Shown piece after piece: positions 54,700 through 64,000 of a stretch of DNA of 64,000 bases. The notes below the pieces were generated by a model. The model was not told the origin of the DNA. It searched no databases and saw nothing but the letters and a program-made list of their open reading frames with translations. How positions within the stretch are numbered: position 1 is the first letter of the stretch; each line of letters begins with the position of its first letter. Source of the DNA: Betaproteobacteria bacterium. GTDB lineage: Bacteria > Pseudomonadota > Gammaproteobacteria > Burkholderiales > Usitatibacteraceae. Position numbers and translations under genes: made by a program. The stretch covers positions 1-64,000 of the forward strand of contig JADKJR010000013.1 in assembly GCA_016720925.1 (NCBI GenBank), in the 5' to 3' direction.

Positions 54700-55989
54700 C
54701 TACTTTCCGGCCTTCGGCAAATCCAGCATCGCGCCATACACCAGCGCGCCAACCTGCTCGCGATAGTACTTGCGGATTTCACCCGGCGCGACGGTGCCGT
54801 AAACCACCACCAGCCGCTCTTTCGGGTCCGCCCAGAACGCGGTGCCATTGGCGCCATTCCAGGTGTAATCACCAGCCGTGCCGGGTGTGGCGGCGAGGCC
54901 GTCATGCAATCGCACCGCGACAGCGAGGCCGAAACCATAGCCGTCCCGGTGCGGCTCGGTGCCCGCGACGTTGTTCTTGATATTCGCCCCGAGGTGATCG
55001 CTGGTCATCGCGCGCACCGTCTTCGGGCTCAGCACGCGCTTGCCGTCGATGACGCCGCCGTTCAACAGCATCTGGCCGAACCGCAGGTAATCGCCGACGG
55101 TGCTGAACGCACACGAACCGGCGCAATCAAATTTGACCGGCTTGTCGAGAATCGAGATGTTCTGGTCGCGGCCGGAGATCGGATCTTTCGGCAATGGGCG
55201 GGCGAGACGCTTGCGTTTCTCCGTCGGAACATTGAACGTGGTGTCTGGCATACCGACCTTGTCCCACACCGCCGTTTGCAGATAATCACCGAGGCGTTTG
55301 CCGCTGACCTTCTCGATGACCAGACCGAGCACATCGGTGGAAAAACCGTAATCCCACACGGTGCCGGGTTGATACATAAGCGGCGTGGCGCCGAGTTTGG
55401 CCACGAATTCATCGGCCGAATATTGCGCGGCGGCGGGCGCCGAACCGGCCGGATAAAGTTTATGTACCGGCGTGGTGCCGCGCCCACCATAGGTAATTCC
55501 CGAGGTGTGTCGGTAAAGATCATGGATGTAGATCGGATTGGCCGGCTCGAGTTTGATCTCGCCATCGGGCCCGGCGACGCCGACATTCATCTTGGCGAAC
55601 GCCGGCAGATATTCGCTCAATCGCGATTTCAACGGCAATCGTCCTTCCTCGTTTAACGTAAGGCCACCGACTGCGGCCATCACCTTGGTCATGGAGGCAA
55701 GATTGAAGATCGCGTCGAGCGGCATCGCCTCTCCGGTCGATTTGTTGAGTGCACCGTAGGCTTTGTAATGCACCAGCTTGCCGTCGCGGGCGATGGCAAT
55801 CACGGCGCCGGGCACGCGATCGGCGGCGATCTCACGAGCAAAGAACTGATCGATGCGCGCCAGGCCTTCTTTGGAAAATCCGGCTTTCTCCGGCGCGGTG
55901 ACCGGCAGCGGTGTGGCGGCGCCTGCGGCAATTGATGCGAGCATCGTGCTCAGTGCAAGACAGACTTTCAGGACTCTCGATTTGCGCAT
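54700..55989 (-). CDS. exported serine hydrolase of the beta-lactamase family
   Basis: 429 residues from ATG 55989 with GGGAGAAAG upstream and a signal peptide (LKVCLALSTMLASIAAGA). Nucleophile motif S-x-x-K in NLASMTKVMAAVGGL, the Tyr in WDYGFSTDVLGLVIEKVSGK and a late GTAF-type HG motif in WNGANGTAFWADP. These EstB/class-C-like enzymes are esterases or penicillin-binding-like; the substrate cannot be told. Confidence 0.88.
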   Translation of the reverse strand: MRKSRVLKVCLALSTMLASIAAGAATPLPVTAPEKAGFSKEGLARIDQFFAREIAADRVPGAVIAIARDGKLVHYKAYGALNKSTGEAMPLDAIFNLASMTKVMAAVGGLTLNEEGRLPLKSRLSEYLPAFAKMNVGVAGPDGEIKLEPANPIYIHDLYRHTSGITYGGRGTTPVHKLYPAGSAPAAAQYSADEFVAKLGATPLMYQPGTVWDYGFSTDVLGLVIEKVSGKRLGDYLQTAVWDKVGMPDTTFNVPTEKRKRLARPLPKDPISGRDQNISILDKPVKFDCAGSCAFSTVGDYLRFGQMLLNGGVIDGKRVLSPKTVRAMTSDHLGANIKNNVAGTEPHRDGYGFGLAVAVRLHDGLAATPGTAGDYTWNGANGTAFWADPKERLVVVYGTVAPGEIRKYYREQVGALVYGAMLDLPKAGK

Positions 55990-56113
55990 GAATTCTTTCT
56001 CCCTATTGCTTTTGTTGGACAGCATCAGTTATCCGATGAATGTGGATAGTGTAGCGCCGGGCGCGAAAAGCGACCAGCGCGTACGCGGGACAGGAACACG
56101 TTGCAGAAACGCG

Positions 56114-57175
56114 CTATGACTTCAGCCGATTCAATTCCAGCCTTTCATCCACCAGCGAGACGATCTCGTCAATGACATCGTTGCGCTTGCCTTTCTGCGC
56201 GGCGATGGATTGCACCAGCCGATCCACTCGCTCGATATGGTGTGCGCCGCCGAACAGCGCGCGCGCGGCCGAGGATGGGTTGGCGAGTCCCAACGCGGCG
56301 TTGGCGTATTTTTCGAATGGCACCAGATCGCTTTCGGCCGCTCCCAGCGAGATGCACAATTCGGCTACCCACTTGTAGACCGCGCGCGACTCCTCGATGT
56401 TGCCATGCACCGCTTCCTTGATGGGCCGCATCGCGTCCTTCTGGATGCAACGGTAGTTGCCGGCCATCAGCATGCTCCACTTGGCGAGCGGCACGAATAC
56501 GGATTCGTGCACTTTCAGCTTCACCGGTAATTCGATCAACTCCGCGCCGGTATTGAATCGCACGGCGTCGATGTCGGCCGCCAACTTGTGCAACATGGCG
56601 GTGTGAGCGTCCGAGACGAAACGCGCGGCCTTGAAGTTGGTGGGCAGACGCACTTGCAGCACATTGATCTTTTCGTCGGGTGGGCGAAACGCCTGCGGGT
56701 CCGGACTGCATAGCGTCATCAGCGAAATATCAAAGTTGTCCCAGACGGCGGGATCGGTGTAGCACGCGCGGCAGGCAGCCGCCGATACACCGGGGATACG
56801 TGCCAGGTACGGCAGTGGCGGCATATTCATGATCGACATGCACGGCACGCGCGATCGCGCGACACGGTCGAGCAATTCGCGAACGCCGGGCGAACCATAC
56901 TGTGGTTCCTGCATGGCGAGTGCGATCAGATCGAAAGCGGCGGGATCGACCACATCCGGCCCGGCCGCCGAAAGCTTGCCTGGTGTCGTTCGCGAATCAA
57001 TTTCAACCAAATCCGCGCGACCCTTCACCGGCAATCGCACGCGCGCGCCTTCGAGATTGAACAAGTCGACTTCGGCCGGCAGCCCGACCAGCGTCACGTT
57101 GTGACCGGCCAGCAGCAGCTTGGCGCCCAGCAACGAACCGTAGGACGCGCCCATGACAAGAACCTCATAGCCCAT
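56114..57175 (-). CDS. ketopantoate-reductase-like (ApbA/PanE) dehydrogenase
   Basis: 353 residues; ATG at 57175 has GGAGGAG upstream. The N-terminal Rossmann fold reads MGYEVLVMGASYGSLLGAKL with a modified dinucleotide loop (G-A-S-Y-G-S). Its ApbA_C-like helical half (YRCIQKDAMRPIKEAVHGNI) follows. It is longer than E. coli PanE (303) and lacks some of its conserved substrate residues, so it may act on another 2-keto acid or on a specialised substrate. Confidence 0.75.
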   Translation of the reverse strand: MGYEVLVMGASYGSLLGAKLLLAGHNVTLVGLPAEVDLFNLEGARVRLPVKGRADLVEIDSRTTPGKLSAAGPDVVDPAAFDLIALAMQEPQYGSPGVRELLDRVARSRVPCMSIMNMPPLPYLARIPGVSAAACRACYTDPAVWDNFDISLMTLCSPDPQAFRPPDEKINVLQVRLPTNFKAARFVSDAHTAMLHKLAADIDAVRFNTGAELIELPVKLKVHESVFVPLAKWSMLMAGNYRCIQKDAMRPIKEAVHGNIEESRAVYKWVAELCISLGAAESDLVPFEKYANAALGLANPSSAARALFGGAHHIERVDRLVQSIAAQKGKRNDVIDEIVSLVDERLELNRLKS

Positions 57176-57607
57176 GATTTTTCTCCTCCGGGAGGGTAAT
57201 TGGGCAGCCGGCATTGATGCCTTGTTGGATTGTTGCCGCGTGATTTTGTGCGCGGTTCGTGGTGTGCAGCCGGTTGTGTATCGACCATGGTAGTGAGGCG
57301 CGCGCGTCAGGACAATCCGAACAAACTAGAAAGTGGCTGATACTCTTCAGTAGAAAAGTCGCGCCACCGGTCGAAATGGCCGAGCACTTCCGGCGTCATG
57401 CGGCCGCAAGAAACGCGCATCTTGCCGGCAACAGGCGAACGTGGTTTGCACGCGCCCGGTGTCACCAGCCTCCGGCTGAATCGTTGGCAGGAAGCCTGTT
57501 CAGCGCGCGGGCAGTTCCATTAAACAATGGTTCCCGGATTAAAGATTTCTGCCGGCGCGCCGAAAATTCATTGACTAGCGGTGAATGCAAGGAAAACCGG
57601 GGTCGCA
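57176..57607. other. intergenic spacer between divergent genes
   Basis: About 430 bases between the ketopantoate-reductase-like and HDOD genes. No repeat copy and no credible gene; promoters for both should lie here but I cannot place them. Confidence 0.4.
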
Positions 57608-58459
57608 ATGCAACATGGTGAAATGAAAAATCTGGAAGGCTGGGTGGCGTTTCTGACGCGGGCGGACATTCCTGTGTTGAAGACAACCGCCCGAGACCTG
57701 ACGGCATGGCGCGAGGACGACGAGAACATCAGCGCGCGAAGCATATCCGAGATCATTGCGCGCGATCCCATGATGACGGTCAAGTTGTTGCGCTATCTGC
57801 AGCACCACAAGCGTAGCAAGCAAGAGCACGAGGTGATGGAAGTTGAGCAGGCGATGTTGATGCTCGGCGTCGATGCGTTTTTCACCAAGCTGCCGCCGGA
57901 GCCATTGACTGACGAAATGCTGCGGGCGCATACCGCCGCACTGGTGAGTCTGTTGCGCGTGGTGCGCCGTGCGCAACACGCGTCGGCGTACGCATTGGAT
58001 TGGGCATTGCGCCTTCGCGACCTGCACTTTGAAGAAGTGCGCATTGCGGCATTGCTGCACGATCTCGCCGAATTGCTCATGTGGTGTTTTGCGCCGGTCG
58101 AGATGCTCAAAATACACGCCATGAAACAGCAGGACAAGAGCCTGCGCAGCCACGATGCACAAACACAGGTGCTGGGATTTTCACTGGTCGAGTTGCAGTC
58201 GGCGCTGACGCGCGAATGGGGTCTGCCGAAATTATTGCTTACGCTGATGGATGACAAGTGCGCCGATCAGGAACGTGTGCGCAACGTGGTGCTGGCCGTC
58301 AACCTTGCGCGCCATCTCGCCAATGGCTGGGACGATGCCGCCTTGCCCGATGATTACAAAGATATCGGCCAGCTACTTGGCATGCCACCGGACAATGTCA
58401 TGATCATGATCGGGACCGAAGAAGACACTGTTTGCGACGTGGTCTCGCCGCATTTCTGA
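57608..58459 (+). CDS. HDOD domain protein
   Basis: About 283 residues from ATG 57608 (GTG at 57581 also possible; there is no clear ribosome site). The HDOD fold is recognised from ISEIIARDPMMTVKLLRYLQ, EQAMLMLGVDAFFTKLPPE and EEVRIAALLHDLAELLMWCF, with the H-D pair kept. HDOD proteins are signal or metabolite-linked regulators; this one is a single domain without GGDEF or kinase parts. Confidence 0.85.
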   Translation: MQHGEMKNLEGWVAFLTRADIPVLKTTARDLTAWREDDENISARSISEIIARDPMMTVKLLRYLQHHKRSKQEHEVMEVEQAMLMLGVDAFFTKLPPEPLTDEMLRAHTAALVSLLRVVRRAQHASAYALDWALRLRDLHFEEVRIAALLHDLAELLMWCFAPVEMLKIHAMKQQDKSLRSHDAQTQVLGFSLVELQSALTREWGLPKLLLTLMDDKCADQERVRNVVLAVNLARHLANGWDDAALPDDYKDIGQLLGMPPDNVMIMIGTEEDTVCDVVSPHF

Positions 58460-58529
58460 TTTTTCGCGCGTCAATCATGCCGTGGATCGAACGGGTCCAA
58501 TTGCCAGTGGCAAATACGTCGGACTCCTT

Positions 58530-58588
58530 GTCCGGCGTGCGTTTTCAGCCAATATCGCCCTGAACGCCGCGCCAGTGCTTGACTTCTA
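58530..58588. repeat. dispersed palindromic repeat, copy 11
   Basis: GTCCGGCGTGCGTTTTCAGC, centre CAATATCGCCCTG, right arm AACGCCGCGCCAGTGCTTGA. It lies between the HDOD and NnrU genes. Confidence 0.55.
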
Positions 58589-58691
58589 ATTCTTGGTCGC
58601 ACATAAAGCTCTCCTGCGCGCGCCGCCGTCGCCCGCCACGCGTCGCAGATGATGTCAAAATACACAGACATTCATTATGCGGAATCCATGT

Positions 58692-59270
58692 ATGGTTTAT
58701 CTCATCGCAGGGCTGGTGTTGTTCCTCGGCGTGCATTCGGTCCGCATCTTCGCCGACGACTGGCGCACGGCGCGTATCGCCGGAATGGGCGCGGGTGCCT
58801 GGAAAGCGCTCTACGCGGTGGTCTCGATCATCGGATTCATTCTGATCGTGCACGGTTATGGATTGTCGCGGCAGACACCGATCAACTTGTGGATGCCACC
58901 TGTTTGGACGCGGCACGTTACCGCTCTTTTGACGCTACCCATTTTTGTCATGCTCGCGGCGGCATATGTGCCGGGCACGCACATCAAGGCCGCGCTCAAA
59001 CACCCGATGATGCTGGCTGTGAAGCTTTGGGCGTTCGCGCACCTCCTGTCGAATGGCCGGCTTGATGATGTGTTGTTGTTTGGCGGATTTGCACTGTGGG
59101 CCGCGCTGGCATTTCGCGCCGCGCGCCAGCGTGACCGGAAGTCAGGCGTGGCGTATCAGGCCACCGGGTTTTCGCGTGATGTCATCGTCGTTGTCATTGG
59201 TCTCGCCGTTTGGATGGCGTTTGCGTTCAGTCTGCACGGCATGCTGATTGGCGTACGGCCTTTTGGATAA
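58692..59270 (+). CDS. NnrU-family membrane protein
   Basis: 192 residues from ATG 58692 (58677 is also in frame). Six hydrophobic segments and the NnrU landmarks: IAGLVLFLGVHSVRIFADDW, ALYAVVSIIGFILIVHGYGL, then KHPMMLAVKLWAFAHLLSNG. NnrU proteins occur with denitrification or isoprenoid genes and are related to heme or isoprenoid methyltransferases; function is unproven here. Confidence 0.88.
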   Translation: MVYLIAGLVLFLGVHSVRIFADDWRTARIAGMGAGAWKALYAVVSIIGFILIVHGYGLSRQTPINLWMPPVWTRHVTALLTLPIFVMLAAAYVPGTHIKAALKHPMMLAVKLWAFAHLLSNGRLDDVLLFGGFALWAALAFRAARQRDRKSGVAYQATGFSRDVIVVVIGLAVWMAFAFSLHGMLIGVRPFG

Positions 59271-59368
59271 TCCTGGTAGCAGAAAATGATCGCAACCCAT
59301 CATCGTCACGGCCGGGTCCCGCATCATTTGATGGGGCAAGGGGCGGCATCTTGCTCGGGGCCTTTCAG

Positions 59369-59398
59369 CCCCCCCCCCCCCCCCCCCCCCCCCCCCCC
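59369..59398. repeat. 30-base poly-C run
   Basis: Thirty consecutive C from 59369, followed by ACGGCGGTCTCGATCG and then G-rich runs to 59448. A homopolymer this long in a GC-rich bacterium is more likely a sequencing or assembly artefact at a junction than real DNA. Confidence 0.8.
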
Positions 59399-59505
59399 AC
59401 GGCGGTCTCGATCGCGGCCCAAAAGCAGGGCGCGGGGGGCGGGGGGGGCGAGGCACACCGCGCGTTGCAGGCCGTGGGGCAGTGCCAGCCCGGGAGTCGG
59501 ATAAG

Positions 59506-59541
59506 TAAAAAAACAAGGGACAGTGCATGCGCCATCCCTTG
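59506..59541 (-). terminator. intrinsic terminator of the cytochrome gene
   Basis: On the minus strand CAAGGGATGGCGCATGCACT followed by GTCCCTTG and seven T forms a stem-loop with a T-tract, starting 46 bases after the cytochrome stop. Confidence 0.8.
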
Positions 59542-59586
59542 CTGTTTTGTCTGCCCGATCTTAATGAGGCGGGCGTAAATCTGTTT

Positions 59587-61507
59587 CTAGAGGTTCTTCG
59601 TATCGTGGCACGCTGCGCCACATTTGTTGGTGTAGGGAATCGGCATGGCCGCGCCCGGTGCGACGCCTTTCACGCCCTTGTTGTCCTTGCGCGGAACATC
59701 GTAGACGTGTGAGCTGATGTCATTGACCCAGTAGTTCTTGCCGTCCTTGCCATCCATGCCCTTGCCGAAGCCGGCGCCGGTCTGCGCGGTCTTGCTGTTG
59801 TGACAATCGATGCAGGTAATCTTGCTTGCATCGACCGTGCACTTTGCTTTTTCCGCCAGATGTTTCTTCATGTCGTTGCTGCCCTTGTGGCAGGACGTGC
59901 AAACCTCGGAAGTCTTCGGATCGTGCTTCAACTGATGGAGGGATTTGCCGTTTCCATGCGTATCGTGGCAGTCCGAGCAAGCCACCAGTTGGCTGCCGTT
60001 GCGGTACTTCTTGGCCTTGATCAAATCCGAGTAGGGCTGATGGTGGCTCTTGGAATGCAAACCATCCGCCCAAAAATCTTTTTCGCCACCATCTGGCCGG
60101 GTGGTGTATTCCTTGATGAATCTATTGCGCGAGGTGCCCGGCAACATCATCTTGTTATCCTTGTTGACCGGCTGGTCGTTGTTCAGGAAGCCCTGGGGTC
60201 GGCTGTGACACTGCCCGCATAGCACATCGGCGCGTTCCGCGGACAGCTTGTTGGGACTGACAATGGTGGCAGGCATGTCGATCTCTTTCGCCTTGTCATG
60301 CACGGAGCCGGGCCCGTGGCAGGTTTCGCAACCCAGGTTCAGCTCATTGGGCTTGCCGTCGCCATCGATGTCCATCTCACCATTACGATCATTGGCTGAG
60401 CCGGCGATGTAATCGCCATTCGCTTTCTTCGTCAGCGTATAGCCGGCGTAATGGCAGGACGCACATTCCTTGTCAAAGGACTTGCCCACCGGAGGATCGG
60501 TCAGCTTTGCGGTCTGTTCATTGAAGAACCAGTCGGCGTGGTAATCGCGCCAGGGCTTGCGGCTGCGGTCGGCAAAACTGTCGTCGCCGTTCTGGTTGAA
60601 CTGCACGAACGGGAACAGGTTGGCACCAACACGAACCAGGTAGCGCTGCTTGTACAGGCCGCCTCCGTAGGTCATATCCACCGAGTAGATGCGGGCCGGG
60701 TCCTTGGGATCCTTCACGTTTTCGGCGCGGAACCTGAGGTTGCCGCCATTATCCTTGTAGAAGGTTGCTGTAAAACTCACGCTGGACGCATCGGCGGGGG
60801 CCTTGGTGCTGATCTGGTATTTGTCGAACCCACGCGCCTTGTCGTAGCCATAGAACCAGAACTTGGTGCCGGCCATGAGCTTGTCGAGGCCCTTGTTGAA
60901 TTCCGGGAAGCGGGAGAAGTCCTGCAGCTTGCTTTGCTTGCCGATGACCGTCATGCCCAGCCGGTGCAGGGGTTTTGGTGAAGTGTTTTTGATTCTCGTG
61001 GCACTCGATACAGGCCGAGCTGCCGATATAGGTGGCATTCGGTGGAACGTTGCCGGAAATCTTGATCAGCATGGGTGCGGCACCCAGTTCATCGGTGCCG
61101 AAAGCCTTTCGCGATTTGTCCCCGCCCGGCAGGTACTTGCTGGTGGCCGGTTCCACATAAACGAAGTATTTGCCGCCCGGCACGTTGGCAAAGCTGAACT
61201 CGCCCTTGGCGTTGGTTTTCGCATTCAGGTAGCGCCCGCGGTTGGCGGCCAGGTTGTCTTCCAGCGGTTCGTCATTCGTGGCGTCCGCCTTGACCTCGAT
61301 CGGCGTCTTACCCATCGCCGCCACGTCGATCGACGGAATCAGCCAGACCGTGGCGTCGGCCACCTTGAGGAAAGTTTCCTTGCTGCCGTCTTCAACCACA
61401 CCCTTGAACGGCATATTCGGATAGCTCTTTTCGCCGGTTAGCGTGCAGCCGTACATGATCAGGCCCAAACCCAATGCGAGCAATCCCGCGATAAATCTCT
61501 TCTTCAT
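59587..61507 (-). pseudogene. octahaem cytochrome c lipoprotein (one frameshift)
   Basis: About 635 residues after correcting one extra C in a C4 run near 60980. ATG at 61507 follows GGGGAGAAGG, and a lipobox Y-G-C (Cys21) ends MKKRFIAGLLALGLGLIMYG. Residues 30-150 are a carboxypeptidase-regulatory-like beta sandwich (NAKGEFSFANVPGGKYFVYV). Haem-binding motifs follow: CIECH (166-170), CASCH, CETCH, CGQCH, CSDCH, CTSCH, CIDCH and, at the very end, CGAACH, an unusual CX3CH. So seven canonical and one non-canonical haem sites. Likely extracytoplasmic electron transfer. The frameshift splits it as read. Confidence 0.8.
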
Positions 61508-61701
61508 GACCTTCTCCCCAAGTGAAAAGCCGACAATACGTGCAGATACTATCCCCCGCCCCGCGCCGACTTGTTTGATTTGCATCAAACCGGTGGCACA
61601 AGTTCGGCCCTTGAGCTAATTTCGGCGCCGAAGTCAATGTGCTCCCGAGTGCCACGCAGGACAAAGACGCTATTTGTCGCGGAAGTACTTACACTACACG
61701 C

Positions 61702-62944
61702 ATGCCCCTGGACTTCAATTCGCATTCACTCTTGGCCGTTTGCATCGCACTCGGCATTGGCCTGCTCATCGGCGCCGAGCGTGAGCGGCGCAAAGGCGAG
61801 GGACCGGCGCGCGCGCCCGCGGGTATCCGTACCTTTGCCGTCGCCTCGCTCACGGGCGTGGTCGCCATGCTGCTGGGCGATGTGTTGTTGATGGCCGTTG
61901 CGGCATTGCTGGTGGGTGCGTTTGCGCTGCTGGCTTATCGCCGGGCAAGCACGGACGACCCGGGCATGACGACCGAGATCGCGCTGGTCCTGACATGCTT
62001 CATCGGCGGGCTCGCCGCGCGTGAACCGCTGCTCGCCGCCGGGCTTGGCGTTGCGCTGGCGGGTTTGCTGGCGGCGCGTGATCGCCTGCACCACTTTGTA
62101 AGCGGGGTGCTGAGCGAACGTGAATTGCACGATGCATTGCTGTTTTGCGCGGCCGCATTGATCGCACTGCCGCTGGCGCCCGATCGTTTTCTCGGCCCTT
62201 TTAACGCCATCAATCCGCACTCGCTGGTCGCCATCGTCGTGCTGGTGATGTCGGTCAGTGCGCTGGGCTACATCGCGTTGCGATTACTCGGCCCGCGCTA
62301 CGGATTGCCGCTGGCGGGACTGGTATCGGGTTTCATTTCCAGCTCCGCGACCATACACGCAATGGGCCGGCGCACGCGCGAGGAACCCGCGCTGATGCCG
62401 GGACTGGTGGCGGGCGCGGTACTGTCATCGGTGGCGACCATCGTGCAACTATCGGCGGTGATTGCTTTTCTCGCGCCAACACTGCTCGCGCAACTCGCGC
62501 TACCGCTGGTGTTTGCCGGACTGGCGGCCGTGCTGTATGCCGCCTGGTTTACCCTGCGCCTTGCGCGCCGTTGACGCGGCACCTCGCGGCAGTGGACGGG
62601 CATTCGACCTGGTCGCCGCATTGACGTTTGCGGCATTGATCGGCGCGGTACTGACCATCGCCGCCGCCCTCAACGCCTGGGTAGGTGAGCGCGGCATGCT
62701 GGTAACCGCCGCGGCGTCCGGCCTTGCCGACGCGCATGCCGCCGCCGTCGCGACGGCATCAATGCTGGTGGCGGGGAAAATATCGTTGCCGCTCGCGGTG
62801 ACCGCCGTGCTGACAGGATTGAGCACCAATGCGCTGGTCAAGGCGGTGCTGGCCTTCACGTCGGGGGGCGCGCCATATGCATTGCGGATCGTGCCAGGAC
62901 TGGTGATGATGATCGCGGCAGCGTGGGTGGGCACCTTGATATAG
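61702..62944 (+). pseudogene. MgtC/SapB-DUF4010 membrane protein, one frameshift
   Basis: About 415 residues if one base near 62565 is corrected; as read, the first frame stops at 62572 after 290 codons and the second carries on to 62944. The start MPLDFNSHSLLAVCIALGIG leads to LLIGAERERRKGEGPARAPA and GIRTFAVASLTGVVAMLLGD, the MgtC/SapB opening. The middle and C-terminal parts are the DUF4010 helices (GLVSGFISSSATIHAMGRRT; LNAWVGERGMLVTAAASGLA; ADAHAAAVATASMLVAG). It is a multi-helix membrane protein of unknown role, divergent from the cytochrome gene. Confidence 0.8.
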
Positions 62945-63037
62945 GGTGCGGCGCATTCGCCGGTGTTCCGACGATGCGCAAAGGGCGATTGCGGACGCCT
63001 GAGGGCTTATTCTCGAACGAACAAAGGAGCTGCACAA

Positions 63038-63736
63038 ATGCTAGGCGTTTTGGGGGGAATGGGTCCACTGGCCACCGCCGATTTTTTTTCGAAGCTGCTT
63101 GCAGCCACGCCCGCGAGTGACGATGCCGATCATGTGCCGGTGCTGATCCTCTCCGATCCACGCATTCCGCCGCGCCCTGTGGCCATTCTGGGCGATGGCG
63201 AGTCGCCATTGCAGGCGCTGCGTGCCGCGCGCGACAAGCTGGTCGCCGCCGGTGCCACCTTTTTGGCCATGCCCTGCAACACAGCGCATTTCTGGTTCGC
63301 GGACCTGACTGCGGATTGCCCGGTACCGTTCATCAGCATCATCGACGCGACCTGCCGCGAAATCGCCTCACGGACGGCGCCTGGTAATGCGGTCGGGGTC
63401 ATCGGAACGCGCGCGACGCTCGCCACGGGTCTCTACGATTCGCGTCTGGCTGCGCTGGGTTACGCATCGCACGTGCCGGACGAGGCTTCGATGATCCGCA
63501 ACATTTTGCCGGCAATCGAGTTGGTCAAAGCGGGCAAGTCTGGACAAGGTGGTGCGCTACTTGAGCCGGTGGTCAGGCAGTTACTTGCCGACGGTGCCCA
63601 GCTGGTGATTCTCGCTTGCACCGAAATGCCGCTTGCACTGGACGCCATCGACTCTCCGCTGCGCGAGCGTTGCATTGATTCGACCGCCGCACTGGCCCGC
63701 GCCTGTGTGACTTTCTGGCGTCGGCAACAAGCCTGA
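63038..63736 (+). CDS. aspartate/glutamate racemase family protein
   Basis: 232 residues from ATG 63038, which has AAAGGAG 7 bases upstream. The two catalytic Cys are present: AMPCNTAHFW and ILACTEMPLA. The N-terminal GVLGGMGPLATADFFSKLLA is the family opening. It makes D-Asp or D-Glu, or racemises another amino acid. It follows the DUF4010 gene by about 95 bases. Confidence 0.92.
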   Translation: MLGVLGGMGPLATADFFSKLLAATPASDDADHVPVLILSDPRIPPRPVAILGDGESPLQALRAARDKLVAAGATFLAMPCNTAHFWFADLTADCPVPFISIIDATCREIASRTAPGNAVGVIGTRATLATGLYDSRLAALGYASHVPDEASMIRNILPAIELVKAGKSGQGGALLEPVVRQLLADGAQLVILACTEMPLALDAIDSPLRERCIDSTAALARACVTFWRRQQA

Positions 63737-63904
63737 CACAAGCGCACGAACTTGAAAGCCCGTTCAGCGCCACCAAGGCTTCGCGCCCGTGGGCGGTCTG
63801 CGCTGGATCAATTCGTCGCTCATTTTTACGCCCAATATCTCATCCATGTCCGCCAACGTGCGCCGACGGGCACAAATATGCACGACCATTGATCCAAAGC
63901 AAAC

Positions 63905-63929
63905 TTGACGTTATATCAAAATCTATAAT
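63905..63929 (+). promoter_or_regulatory. possible sigma-70 promoter, short spacer
   Basis: TTGACG at 63905-63910 and TATAAT at 63924-63929, 13 bases apart. The -10 is perfect but the spacing is 4 bases short of optimal, so a different -35 may be used. It precedes the GTG start at 63978. Confidence 0.35.
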
Positions 63930-63977
63930 GAATTGTCCGTCTTTTGCGGATCTTTCGCCCTATCAGAAGGAGCATTC

Positions 63978-64000
63978 GTGAATCCCGCGTTTACCCGACT
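63978..64000 (+). CDS. start of an unidentified gene (truncated by window end)
   Basis: GTG at 63978 follows AGAAGGAG with 5 bases between and opens MNPAFTR. Only eight codons are visible, so no family can be assigned. The ribosome site and upstream -10 support a real gene. Confidence 0.6.

Noticed and set aside
1..64000. tRNA, rRNA, origin or phage attachment site
   Set aside because: I found no cloverleaf-like run, rRNA segment, DnaA-box cluster or integrase. A tRNA scan or Rfam search would be decisive.

Overview
The window looks like a Betaproteobacterium, probably order Burkholderiales. It is GC-rich and carries four Bug-type periplasmic receptors of the tripartite tricarboxylate transporter family (two of them frameshifted remnants). 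It also has betaproteobacterial housekeeping genes (pal, lgt, ilvD, rlmF, sppA, nhaR-like) and no insertion sequence, CRISPR array, rRNA or tRNA that I can recognise. The exact genus cannot be read from the sequence.

Left end (1-10.5 kb): every recognisable gene is broken by several frameshifts: a glucodextranase/DOMON-like tail, a MATE fragment, pal, lgt, two Bug receptors with an amidohydrolase and a GntR regulator, and ilvD. Damage is worst at position 1 and fades by about 10 kb. Because pal, lgt and ilvD are normally indispensable, I read this as low-quality sequence at a contig end rather than a graveyard of pseudogenes. Scattered single frameshifts at homopolymers further right (BI-1 family gene, one Bug gene, the multihaem cytochrome, DUF4010 gene) fit the same explanation.

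10.5-26 kb: two hypothetical membrane proteins, then two very large exported proteins on the minus strand. One (1632 aa) carries a seven-blade YVTN propeller, an InlB-like domain, a cohesin/dockerin-like module and seven RCC1 repeats. The other (962 aa) has six DUF11 repeats and ends in the same cohesin/dockerin-like module. Between them lie a Bug-sulfatase-lipoprotein operon, a PhyH dioxygenase and an exported VOC protein.

26-47 kb: small metabolic and hydrolytic genes (VOC, GFA, esterases, OYE reductase, thioesterase, amidohydrolase). A compact stress cluster (hpf, BI-1, terB, a 58-aa membrane protein, terC/alx) diverges from an nhaR-like regulator. There follow rlmF, an OmpA-like protein, a coupled disordered/EF-hand pair, a four-rhodanese exported protein and a LytS/LytTR two-component pair.

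47-64 kb: GDPD, a NUDIX-YjjG coupled pair, SppA with a thioredoxin, a DUF3943 envelope protein, a serine hydrolase, a ketopantoate-reductase-like enzyme, HDOD, NnrU, an octahaem lipoprotein cytochrome c with its own terminator, DUF4010, an Asp/Glu racemase and the first codons of a further gene.

A dispersed family of about 65-bp imperfect palindromes (at least 11 copies) and a second family of GGGGTC-type inverted repeats (three copies) occupy many of the intergenic gaps. They are the most distinctive unexplained structure in the window.
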